Shown: positions 9,530 through 18,294 of the stretch, in pieces
How positions within the stretch are numbered: the stretch's first letter is position 1
How the letters are laid out: the number at the start of each line of letters is the position of its first letter
From: Chromera velia
Lineage: Eukaryota > Sar > Chromeraceae
DNA: 32,500 nucleotides
Assembly: GCA_018398765.1 (NCBI GenBank)
Contig: JAHBMJ010000474.1
Location: forward strand, 1-32,500
Direction of reading: 5' to 3'
Notes under the pieces: generated by a model
The model's database searches: none
Seen by the model: the letters and a program-made list of their open reading frames with translations, nothing else
Told to the model about the DNA's origin: nothing
Made by a program: the position numbers and the translations under genes

Positions 9530-10960
9530 GTGAGCAATCGAAGTACTCAAACCGGCTCAGACGGGATATCTTGGGGAACTGTGGAACACCCAGACCTGCA
9601 AGTGGCCCTTGTGGCTGCGGTGCAGCAGCTTATGCCAGCAGGAAGTGCTCTGCTGGATACCCCGCTTCGCAACGTTAAGAAGACACTGGACGACACTTTT
9701 GTTCCCACAGTATTGTCAGTCGTCTCAATTTTGATAAAGTTAAACAAGCTGACAGTGTCACTTTCCCACCCATAGAGAAGGAGGCACAAGAAGCCAAGGC
9801 ATTCATCTGCGGAGTCAAAGACAAACTCGCCTTCCCCCTTAGCTGAAAGAGGCTTTGGGTCAAACAAAAAGAAGTCGGTTGCGGGTGAGGTTGCATTTAA
9901 GGAGACTGTGTCCGCCCTTTCTGCCTCGGCTGCCCTTTTCACACCAAACTTGTCACCTCTTGAAGCTTACGTCAATCCCTCCCCCCAGATGACTCAGAGC
10001 GCTAAGCCTTCTATCTCGCCCTCCCTACAAAGCGATGCTAACACGCCCCCCCTACAAAGCGCTTCCGTCTCGCCCTCCCCACAAAGCAATGCCAATACGC
10101 CCCCCCCACAAAGCGCTTCCGCCTCACCCTCCCCACAAAGCGATGCCAACACGCACCCCCTACAAAGCGTTTCATCCATATCCTCCTCCTTGAATTTGAA
10201 AGGTAACTTTGTTAACCAAATCCCTGGACTCGTCTACTCCACTATCATGGACGTTGGTTTCTCAAAACCCCTCTCCCCACCTACTCCTCCTGAGGTTCCT
10301 CAAGCCTCAGTGCACTTCATTCACTTTTTCCTTGAAAGAGACTTCAGCGAAAACCCGTTTAGGCTCTCAGCTCACACTGTTCGTGAGCTGTTTAACCTTT
10401 GTATACAGGAGGATCTGCCTTACTGTGACGGCACAGATTTTGTTAGGCAAAGGGGCCTGGAGGCAGTTTTTTGTTGTGACATGATGGAGAAGCATGCTAA
10501 CGATGTGATTGCCGCCCGGGATGGGCGTTCGCTCTTTTTTGTTCGCGAATATGGAGACGCGTTCCCTTCTTGTAAGGTGCGGCTTCGTATCTGCAAAGAA
10601 TCTTACCTTTCTGAATCAGAGCAGGAAGAATGCAATGTGCAACGTTCTTTGCAGCAGCTCTTCTTTCTGCTTCCTCCCTCTGACCACGTGAGTCCTCGTC
10701 TGCGCTTCACTGCACAGATGATGACTCCTGCTATTGTTTCCAAGTCAGCAAAGAAGTCTTGGCGTCAGAGGACATGGAATCAGATTCAAAACGAGATTGG
10801 CTTTCTCAAACAGTTTAAAGAAGGGGAAGAACAAGCGTCCAGCAGAGAGAACCTCTCCTTTGACATGTCTTTCCCATCAGTCACACGCGCTGTGCAGGCT
10901 TTTGTCACGTTCGAAAACCATCTAGCAGGAGAAGGCGAGGGTGACCGACCTGGTCTTTAA
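9530..10960 (+). pseudogene. LINE C ORF (ORF1-like candidate) with one in-frame TAG
   Basis: A single frame is open from 9530 to TAA at 10958-10960 except for TAG at 9773-9775; there is no frameshift. No ATG stands at the start (the frame opens with GTG after TAA at 9527), and the first in-frame ATG is about 37 codons in, so the true start may be lost. Part 1 is mixed helical, then a basic stretch (RRRHKKPRH, NKKKS), then an 18-residue repeat rich in Ser/Pro/Gln, then a roughly 240-residue region with several Cys (DGTDFVRQRGLEAVFCCDMM). No zinc knuckle or RNA-recognition signature is evident, so ORF1 identity rests on its place before the LINE 3' module. A host gene next to a LINE tail is the alternative. 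Confidence 0.5.
9999..10166 (+). repeat. In-frame tandem repeat, about 18 codons x 3
   Basis: Three consecutive units of about 54-60 bases encode variants of SASVSPSPQSNANTPPPQ. The first unit is two codons longer. The repeat stays in frame with the LINE C ORF and probably makes a disordered linker. Confidence 0.85.
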
Positions 10961-11447
10961 AAGGGCAAGTTTGTTGCAACGTAGCTGTGAGAGCAGACTG
11001 AGTATGAAACTTAGCAATGAGAGTTTGTTCTGTTTCTTATTTCTCTGTTTTCTTTCCTTTTTATCTCCCTTTCCTCTTCTCTTATAGATAAAAGACGCGA
11101 GCACAATGACCGAACGGTCTTTTTCTGAATTGTTTATCCCTTTCACCCTTCGAACGCCTTTTTCGTACATCCATTCCAATCCTTGTTCTCCCTCTTCACT
11201 GGTTTGCTCTATCTGCTTTCAGTCTATCCTAGCTTTCAGTACTCTGGATTGGTTTGATTGTCGTAGCCTTCTATAGTGAGGAACGGCACTTAAATCGATT
11301 AAGCGTCATGATTCAGGCGCCGGGTTTCAGCTAGCAGACGGCAGCCCCACCCCGATAAGTGATACAGGTCTGGCAAAGGGGCAATACAGCATTGTCCTAG
11401 ACTCATGCATTGCATGATGCCCTATAGACTGGTGATCAATAATAATA

Positions 11448-11675
11448 ATACCGGCCCTGCAACTCTTGCGAAACATCTGTCTGCGCCCTGTATCGTAAGG
11501 CCTGCGATTCGATGTATGTGATGGTTATTTATTTCTCTTCCCGTCTCACCTTTTGAATAGGAATGTTCTTTTTTCATCTCCCAAGTACATTTCCCGTCCT
11601 CCCTCTCCATCGGTCTTCTTGTCTGCCTCTACTGCCTGAGAGTCTCTGTTGCAGTCGTTGCACTCCTCCTACAGA
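11448..11675 (+). mobile_element. LINE D, 5' part (split by TIR element)
   Basis: Starting at TACCGGCCCTGC directly after the AAT tail of copy C, this matches the 3' untranslated region of copy B from 21060 on (CTGTCTGCGCCCT, CGTAAGGCCTGCGATTCGAT, TGCCTGAGAGTCTCTGTTGC). It stops at TACAGA (11670-11675), where the uninterrupted copy B continues into AAGGGAAACGACATCAG. The rest of D lies at 18087-18294. Confidence 0.8.
11670..11675. repeat. Target site duplication, left (TACAGA)
   Basis: The six bases TACAGA flank the 6.4-kb element on the left and recur at 18087-18092. The empty site in LINE B reads CACAGA at 21281-21286, followed by the same downstream sequence, which confirms both the insertion point and the duplication. 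Confidence 0.8.
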
Positions 11676-11838
11676 TGACATAATGAGACCTACCGGACTT
11701 TAACATCATTTCGGACTTTGAAATATAGGATGTTCTATAGTATTTCAACGTTGTTTATATACCTTTAAATTAAATAGACATTCTTTAAAACGTGATTCTT
11801 TTAAGATAAAATTAATATTAAAGAAAAAATTGAAGCTG
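11676..11838 (+). repeat. Left terminal inverted repeat of 6.4-kb element
   Basis: Begins TGACATAATGAGACCTACCG and includes GGACTTTGAAAT, CGTTGTTTATA and ACATTCTTTAAAACGTGATT before fading near ATTGAAGC at about 11836. It aligns, with small gaps, to the reverse complement of 17913-18086; identity is highest in the outer 45 bases and around the ACATTCTTTAAAACGTGATT core. Confidence 0.85.
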
Positions 11839-12700
11839 AACCTGTCAGTGCCAGTGTTAGGAGATTTCAATTTCTGAGTTCTTTTAGCATTCAATTATGA
11901 TACTGTATAATATTGTATCTAGAATTTATTTTTTTAATAATTTTGATTACTCATAAATAAATGTTTAAGTACAATATCATGTCAACATGAATGCTTAGTA
12001 GAATAACTGAATTCAAATTATCTTAGTAAATTAAATCTAAACTTAAATAGTGTTGGTCATTAAGTTAGTGAGTTAGAGGATGCCTAACCCCAGTTAGAGC
12101 GCTAGGCTCCCGGGCGGCGCATGCATAGTTGGTTGGTTTTTGCTAGAATGAGCAAAAAGTTATTCACTTGTCAGCACCGCGCGGCAGATATCGAACAGGA
12201 GGGTCGAGAGCGAGAACAAATGCGATCGGATAACATTACGGACGAATAGATCGGATGCAGATGCGCCGGAGAGAGGAGCGTACGTTACAATCATTATATG
12301 ATCAATCCGAGTTGATTTCAATGCAGCCATCTGGCGTGAGGACTCCCTTTCATCCGACCGTTTCTCATCGTTTCTCGCATGAAGAAAGCTTGTGTAAGAA
12401 GTCATCATTACAACGAATATATGAATCATGCACACACAGTTTGTCGTCACCCCACCCGACAGACAATGCACCATACTCTCCTTATGGGTTAAATGAGAGC
12501 AGACGCAAGAAGCTAAAAAGAGAGCTCTTGGTTACTGTGAGGGCATAATGAGCGAGAGTGGAGAAGGAAAGGTATAAGGGGGGGAGTAAGATCAGAAGGA
12601 AAGGCGTAGAGAGGAGAAAAGCAGGTGCGTAGACAGGAGCACTCACACATGCGCAACTCACCGATGACCATGCACATCTATCCACCTTCTGACGCAGAAT
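11839..12700. other. Left interior of 6.4-kb element, no supported gene
   Basis: AT-rich sequence to about 12060, then a GC-balanced stretch. Short ORFs at 12160-12474 (minus) and 12255-12548 (plus) overlap in opposite directions and show no family features. Nothing here resembles a transposase. Confidence 0.5.
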
Positions 12701-12714
12701 GGAGGGAGTGAAAA

Positions 12715-12802
12715 ACGTATACGCATACAGACACGCATACACACATACATACGCATGCATACCACATACACGCACACACATACATACGCATGCACACCAC
12801 AT

Positions 12803-12874
<72 letters not shown>

Positions 12875-12943
12875 AAATACACACACACATATACACACAC
12901 ACAGACACGCATGCACACACATATACATAACATAAACACACAT

Positions 12944-12976
<33 letters not shown>

Positions 12977-13004
12977 TACACAACCGCACACACACACACA
13001 CACA

Positions 13005-13045
<41 letters not shown>

Positions 13046-13064
13046 AACCGCACACACACACACG

Positions 13065-13107
<43 letters not shown>

Positions 13108-13131
13108 CGTGTGCACGCTGATACACCCATG

Positions 13132-13168
<37 letters not shown>

Positions 13169-13220
13169 ATACACACATACACACACGCACACGCATACAT
13201 ACACACATACACAAACGCGT
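12715..13220 (+). repeat. CA/GA microsatellite tract
   Basis: About 500 bases of AC repeats broken by CATAC, CGCATGCACAC and a GA run at 13068-13105. Two blocks ending CATACACAACCGCACACAC repeat at about 12975 and 13040. The Thr/His-rich plus-strand and Cys/Val-rich minus-strand frames of up to 265 codons are artefacts of this repeat. It lies immediately 3' of the cargo gene stop. Confidence 0.95.
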
Positions 13221-13275
13221 ACGCGTGCGTGCGCAAACACACACAGCATAAAAGTGCTCTCAAAAGCTGACTCAC

Positions 13276-14178
13276 TCATCTGGCGCCGACTGTCAGACTG
13301 TCTTCTTTTGCAGTTCCCTTGACTCGGATGAGGGTCTCCATGAAGTTCTGGTTTATCCGGACGATGACCTCCTCACTGAAGGCAACCTCGAGCTGAGTGA
13401 TGTTTTTGATGATGTCAACGAAATCAGAGGGCATTGTCGGGAGCCCCGTCACTTCAGCGATCTTTGTCGCAACCGTTAGGATGGCTTTCTCATCTGTAAA
13501 CGAAGCGGCCTGCAGAGAGGTATCCGTAGAAATAAAACTTGACGTTCAATCGGACATTGAAACGAGCGTGAGAAGCACATGTGCATACACACACAGCAAA
13601 ACAAACCCACTTGCAGACAAAGATGCAGATGCAGCAAATCAAGATATCAACCCGCTGCTCTTTCGGTCTTTCTCTCTCGCAGTCGCTCAGTGAACTAGAG
13701 AGCCGACTAGCAAGAATACCAATGAGCGAATTCACCAACGACTCAAGGAATGACAAAGCAGCTGCTGTTCCTGCAGATGCAGGCATCATATACCGAGAGA
13801 TGAGCAAGCCCTTGTGAACATGCTTTTTGCACGTGCGTACGCATAAGAAGGCATACAAAACACTCAGTCTGACGAGGCAACCAAAAAACTGTGCGTCTGT
13901 CTTAGTTTCAAATATATGTGGAGAAAGGTAAAGAGGCAGAAGTCTCCCACGGTCTAACTGGTTGCTGCTACATGAGTGTAAATTAAATCAGCTGACTTAC
14001 TCCTTCAGAATGGCGTTTCTCATCGTCTGCACTTCCTTCATATGTGACTAAAGGCTTCTCTGAATCTTGTTGCTGTGGCTTCCAAACTCACGACCTGCAC
14101 ACAGATACATAAGCACACACATGCATGCATGCACGCGCGCGCGCGCGCGCACGCTCATACACACACACATACATACAC

Positions 14179-14235
<57 letters not shown>

Positions 14236-16333
14236 CTTGAGGGAAAAAACAGGGAGAAACGAACAAGAGAAAGGCCCAGCAATGTGTGAATCACCCAGCG
14301 AAGGGGGCAAAAGGGGAGAGACAAAGGTCAGGGCAAGTAGGAGGCGAAGGCTCTAGGGTGGGGGCAGTGGCCAGATTGGGGCTGGGGCCGGCGGCACATA
14401 TAAAGAGGAGGCCCCAAGATGTCAGAGAGCGGCTAGATAGAGCTTTAACCCCCTAGGGGAGCGTTTTAATTGTTCCAGTGCAGACAACTGGCAGTGGAGC
14501 AGAGGCGAGTGTCGAGTGAGTTGGCGGGCAGGCGGGGGGGTGGGCGGGCCAGAGTCGTCACAGGACACTTTGTCTCAAGGGGTTCAGAGAAGCCAGTGGA
14601 GGGTTGGTGAGAGGGGACTATGAAAAGTTAGAACATGAAACGTACATGTCTTGGCTCCTTGAAGGGTACCGCTGACGGCCGTACTGCTCCCTGGGTCTGG
14701 TTTCACACTCTTTTTTAAACCTTTTTGTCTCACCTTCTCGCTCATGAATGTTTCAAAACCTCTGGACAAATCAGGCCTGATTTGTCCGGAGGTTTTTTTC
14801 GAAATTTTTCAAATAAGTTGGAAAAGAACAAAAGCGGTCGGAAAACTCTTTTTACGTCGATACAAAGCGATTCTGACCACTTTTGTTCTTGTCCAACTTA
14901 TTTAAAAAATTTCGAAAAAAACCTCCGGACAAATCAGGCCTGATTTGTCCGGAGGTTTTGAAACATTCGTGAGCGAGAAGGTGAGACAAAAAAGTCCAAG
15001 AAAAAGTGTGAAACCAGACTCAGAGAGCAGTACAGCCGTCACCAGTACCGATCAAGAAGCAAGGACATCATCTTTTCATATCCTAACTCTTCATACTTGT
15101 CTCTCACCAGCCTCCCACTGGCTCCTCTGTGCCCCTTCACGCACAGTGTCCTGTGCCGCTGGCCCCGGCCTGGTCCGAGCCCGGCCTTCACTCACCCTCG
15201 GCCCGCCCAACCCCCCTGCCTGCCCCCCAGCCCGCCCGCTGACACTCTCGACACTCGGCGTCTCTGCTCCACTGCCAAATATCTGCACTGGAACAATTAG
15301 AACGCCCTCCTAGGTCGTCAAAGCTCCATCTAGCCGCTCTCTAACATCTTGGGGCCTCCTCTCTGTATGTGCCGCCGGCCCCGGCCCCGACTCTGCCGCC
15401 GCCTCGCCCCCCCTTGCCCCACCCCGCCCCGCCCCGCCCCCCCTGCACAATCACATATTGAGGGCAAAGGCATCGACTTACCAAAGGACACAGCTTCAGT
15501 GTGCCAGGGCTGGGACAGCCTCCTCATCAGCATCACTTCGAGCCCCTTTGTAGTTATCAGCTTGAAAAGCTGAGGGAACATACAGTCGCCTCCCAAGTCC
15601 GCATCCCTGAGATGACAGTATGTGAGAATCTGCAACCAGGCATCAAAGAGTTCGGAGGTAGACCTCTAGACATTAAAGAACCAAAGACGCAGCTCAAAAA
15701 GGCACCACTTGACAATGTAATGCTTTTTCACTCAAAACAGAGATAAACCGTGCACAAACAAATTGTAGAGACGGCAGATGCCAAACAACATATCCATTGC
15801 CTGAAAAAGGAGAACAAAATGTACGCACATGGATGCCTGCCTAGCTCGTGAGGATCTAAACGTACCTGAAGAACCAGAATTGGGGTCTGCTTTTCGATAG
15901 CAGACAGGGTGAAGTCACGGCCGGCGGCGTCGCCGCCATAGAGAATAGCTACCTGAAGAACAGAGAACTCCTCCCGATTAAAATTCTTCTCCGTAATTTC
16001 TAGTACACTCTTGACCATCAGGGAAAGATCCAGTCAGGACGGCAGTTCAAAAAGGAAAAGAGGTACAATCATCGTAGACTCTGAAGATGCTGCCAGCTCG
16101 GTGACAGTATTGAGTATGTAAGCAGAGGCTTTGTTTTTCTCGAAGTAGTCTTTTAATTTTGGTAGGAGAACCTCCCGATGAAACCGCGCTGCCTCAGCAT
16201 ACCCCTTCGTCATTTCGTTTAGAAGTTTTACTAGCTGCTCAAAGCCCCCCTCTCCCAGATCTCTCTTCAGCCGGACTGTCACACGGGTTGAGAACGGGAG
16301 GGAGCCCTCCCACTTTCTCGAAAGCAAGGCCAT
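13276..16333 (-). CDS. Cargo gene of the 6.4-kb element, five exons, one in-frame TGA; unassigned helical protein
   Basis: Exons on the minus strand: 16333-15866, 15800-15756, 15629-15482, 13770-13652 and 13509-13276. They join in phase to 338 codons, ending at TGA 13278-13276. Introns are 65, 126, 1711 and 142 nt, with GTACGT, GTGCAC, GTAAGT and GTTGAT donors and CAG acceptors. The ATG is at 16333-16331; an acceptor-like GCGCAG just before it leaves room for upstream exons. The product looks mostly alpha-helical (GFEQLVKLLNEMTKGYAEAA; ALSFLESLVNSLIGILASRL), reminiscent of HEAT/ARM-type repeats, but no family is claimed. A single TGA at 16036-16034 interrupts exon 1 between ELPS and LDLSLM with the frame intact either side. 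Intron 3 holds the foldback repeat. The gene lies wholly inside the inverted repeats, so it is cargo or an intrinsic element gene. Confidence 0.68.
14105..14235 (+). repeat. AC/GC/GA microsatellites in cargo-gene intron 3
   Basis: Consecutive runs of ATGC, CG (eight units), AC and GA repeats within the 1.7-kb third intron of the minus-strand cargo gene. They precede the foldback element by about 120 bases. Confidence 0.9.
14755..14796. repeat. 42-bp palindrome, left arm of foldback
   Basis: A near-perfect palindrome centred on CAGGCCTG with outer AAAACCTC / GAGGTTTT ends and a single mismatch (CTGG against CCGG). It matches the palindrome at 14918-14959. Confidence 0.95.
14918..14959. repeat. 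42-bp perfect palindrome, right arm of foldback
   Basis: Perfect 21-bp half-sites centred on CAGGCCTG, with CCGGACAAAT and ATTTGTCCGG inside AAAACCT / AGGTTTT. The nearly identical sequence at 14755-14796 is its partner in the other arm, so each arm can form a cruciform of its own. Confidence 0.95.
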
Positions 16334-17912
16334 CGTCTCTCTGCGCCAAGCTGTACGTATGTACTTGAACCAACTCAAACAGCGGCAAGAAACACAGACA
16401 ATGAAAAAGTCGTTTGGAGTCAAAACGATGGTCAGACATAAGCTAGCAGAGACAAATGAGGGGTAGCGCAGTCTGTACAGATGGGAATAGGCCAGAGGCG
16501 GCCAGAGGTCAATTGATTGGCACATGCAAAGATCTTTATGCAGCTGGATGCCTCCGAAACTAGTAGATTGATCTGTGTAGGTCAGGCGCATCTATATATC
16601 TATGCCGGACCAATATATGCCCGGAGAGGCGATAAGACAATATACACCACCAGAGGTCACGCCGGCTTGTCTTTATGTTGTTGGAATGCTTTCAGATACA
16701 AGCTTGCTTCAATGGCAATTCCAGAAAGCAAGTCAGAACCAAGACAACAACTTGAAGGTCAGACGTGCGCGTATTAAATGCATGCATGCACTTTCGTACG
16801 CACTCCGATGATTGCTTGAGGGGCACGCAACAAAAGTGCCCCCCAAGTCAAGCAAAAATAATTAGCGCGCATGCGAACGTACTCAAAATGTCTGACCTTA
16901 CTGCTTCATGCTGCTTTTGTCTGACATTTGCATCAGACCGAACTACAATCTGAGAGCAGATCAAAAACGGCTCCACATAGAAAGAGCTCAAAGTCATAGA
17001 CAACCTCTCGACAGTGCGATTGCTGCATAGTAGAGGGCAAGATTCGCTTATTGTGGCTTTTAATTACACAACGTTCAAACCGGCGTTCAGTCTGCTTATC
17101 CTACCTCATGCACATTGATCCGAGAGACCATCTGGTGGTAGGCTTGCCTTATGAGCGTCTTCTATACAGATAGACAACTGTGTATCTTCTTTTCTCAACA
17201 ATCTTTTTACCTAAAACAGCTGCCAGGCCCCTCTGAGGTCATCTATTATGCATGAACGATTTAAAGATCAAAAGAGTCCAACGTAATACTACATACCACT
17301 TGTGCTGCCTCGCCATTTGCGGCTTGCCATTTTTGGCTACTCAGTTCGCCTTGTGGGACGTTTGTGGGCAATACAACAACACAGTGTCATCAGTAAGTGG
17401 CTTTGGGGGGGCTTTTATCTCAAAGCAATTCGTATGTATAAAGTTTCTTTTTGTGCAAGTCATTGGAGAGGCTCAATCTGTCAGATCTGGCTAGCTTGTT
17501 TGCCTTTCCGTGCGCGTTGACTGCACCCACAACACTGAAAAGCATCTTTCGGAGCATTAAGAGGAGCACTAGCAAATCAGCACCTATAAATCGCCGCGGG
17601 TCGCCGCCCCCACAAGAACCAATTACAGATTTTGTCGCTTTGGGGCTGCCTCTCACCTCCACCTCCAGGGGAGTGGGGGATGGTTTTGCCCGAAAGGACC
17701 TAGGTAGGTCGTTTATTAATTAGTCCTTCTTAGGGAAGTGGGGGAGCAAATCCAGTCGCCAGACCTAGTTAGGTAGGGTCAATTAAAACTAAATAGTTTC
17801 AGGGGTGATTATCTACTTTTCGATCGCATTTATTGCATCATGCATAGATATGCCAATTATGCAGCTACTATTATGGTTACTAAAATATAGTTATAATCTA
17901 ACATTGATACAA
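16334..17912. other. Right interior of 6.4-kb element, no firm gene
   Basis: This stretch lies 5' of the cargo gene and should hold its promoter. Two ORFs overlap in opposite directions at about 17420-17723 (plus: SDLASLFAFPCALTAPT; minus: a basic frame); neither has family features or is supported by phase with the cargo gene. A hairpin is at 16813-16854 and a TGCATGCATGCA motif at 16778-16791. The inner part up to 17912 becomes AT-rich. Confidence 0.45.
16813..16854. other. Hairpin, GGGGCAC/GTGCCCC stem
   Basis: TGCTTGAGGGGCAC is followed by a nine-base loop and GTGCCCC, five unpaired bases, and TCAAGCA. The inner 7-bp stem is perfect and the outer 7-bp stem closes across a bulge. It lies about 480 bases upstream of the cargo gene ATG, inside the 6.4-kb element. 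Function unknown. Confidence 0.6.
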
Positions 17913-18086
17913 CTAGCTTCAATTCTTTGTTTTATCTTTTGTTTTAAAAGAATCACGTTTTAAAGAATGTTTATTAAATTTAAAAGCTTATAAACAACGA
18001 TTAAATACAATAGAACACCCTATGTTATTCCTATATAATTTCAAAGTCCAAAATAATGTTAAAGTCCGGTAGGTCTCATTATGTTA
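17913..18086 (-). repeat. Right terminal inverted repeat of 6.4-kb element
   Basis: Read on the minus strand it begins TAACATAATGAGACCTACCG and follows the left repeat through TTTAACATTATTTTGGAC, CGTTGTTTATA and ACATTCTTTAAAACGTGATT to ATTGAAGC. It has two small insertions relative to the left copy. Confidence 0.85.
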
Positions 18087-18294
18087 TACAGAAGGGAAAC
18101 GACATCAGCGATTGAGAAAGCATCTTCTGGATACAGGGTGTTTAGAGTTACGAGAATGAAGCCCCCTCCCGTTGTATGATGCAGGTCTGGCAAAGGGGCA
18201 ATAAAGCATTGTCCTAGACTCATGCATTGTATAATGGCCTACAGATCGATTAATAATAATAATGCTGATGATGATGATGATAATAATAATGATG
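18087..18294 (+). mobile_element. LINE D, 3' part with TAA/TGA tail
   Basis: Begins with the second TACAGA and continues AAGGGAAACGACATCAG, as in copy B at 21287. It includes the shared 3' module with CAATAAAGC and ends in a mixed AAT/GAT tail (18251-18294). Copy B starts directly after this tail. Confidence 0.8.

Larger units (their letters stand above)
9243..11450 (+). mobile_element. LINE-type element C (ORF plus 3' tail, no RT)
   Basis: This segment has an unspliced ORF (9530-10960), a roughly 380-base untranslated stretch, and the 3' module GGTCTGGCAAAGGGGCAAT...GTCCTAGACTCATGCATTGC (11369-11437). It closes with an AAT tail at 11438-11450. The module and tail are shared with copies D and B, the latter carrying a reverse transcriptase. 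Upstream of the module, C differs from B, so it is a divergent subfamily or a non-autonomous partner moved by the B-type RT. The 5' end is placed only roughly at the end of the AT-rich block. Confidence 0.6.
14360..15400. mobile_element. Foldback element, ~1 kb, two ~500-bp inverted arms
   Basis: The left arm (about 14360-14840) and right arm (about 14873-15400) are inverted copies around a loop of about 30 bases. The outer part is GC-rich (GGGGCCGGCGGCACATA and GAGGCCCCAAGATGT match in reverse complement), the inner part AT-rich (AAATAAGTTGG, GAACAAAAG). The right arm carries about 40 extra bases. Each arm holds its own 42-bp palindrome. No ORF with family features is present. It sits within intron 3 of the cargo gene. 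Arms longer than the loop are the hallmark of foldback-type elements; exact ends and a target duplication were not determined. Confidence 0.8.
11676..18086. mobile_element. 6.4-kb DNA transposon-like element with ~165-bp TIRs carrying a spliced gene
   Basis: The segment is bounded by inverted repeats of about 165 bp that begin TRACATAATGAGACCTACC at both ends and by the 6-bp direct repeat TACAGA. It interrupts a LINE 3' end whose intact form is in this window. Both termini are AT-rich. Inside are a five-exon minus-strand gene (13276-16333), a foldback repeat of about 1 kb within one of its introns, and CA/GA microsatellites. No frame with recognisable transposase motifs was seen, so the element is probably non-autonomous, or its transposase is unfamiliar. 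A 6-bp duplication occurs in a few DNA transposon groups (for example IS3EU, and also Polintons, whose ends normally start AG); I cannot assign it. Confidence 0.75.

Noticed and set aside
12482-13279. Minus-strand frames of up to 265 codons rich in Cys/Val
   Set aside because: They are translations of the CA/TG microsatellite; three frames are open at once with the same low-complexity pattern.
14001-14047. Extra exon of the minus-strand cargo gene (TAG acceptor, perfect GTAAGT donor)
   Set aside because: It is open and starts in phase, but leaves phase 0, which puts a stop in the next exon. Skipping it joins exons 3 and 4 perfectly.
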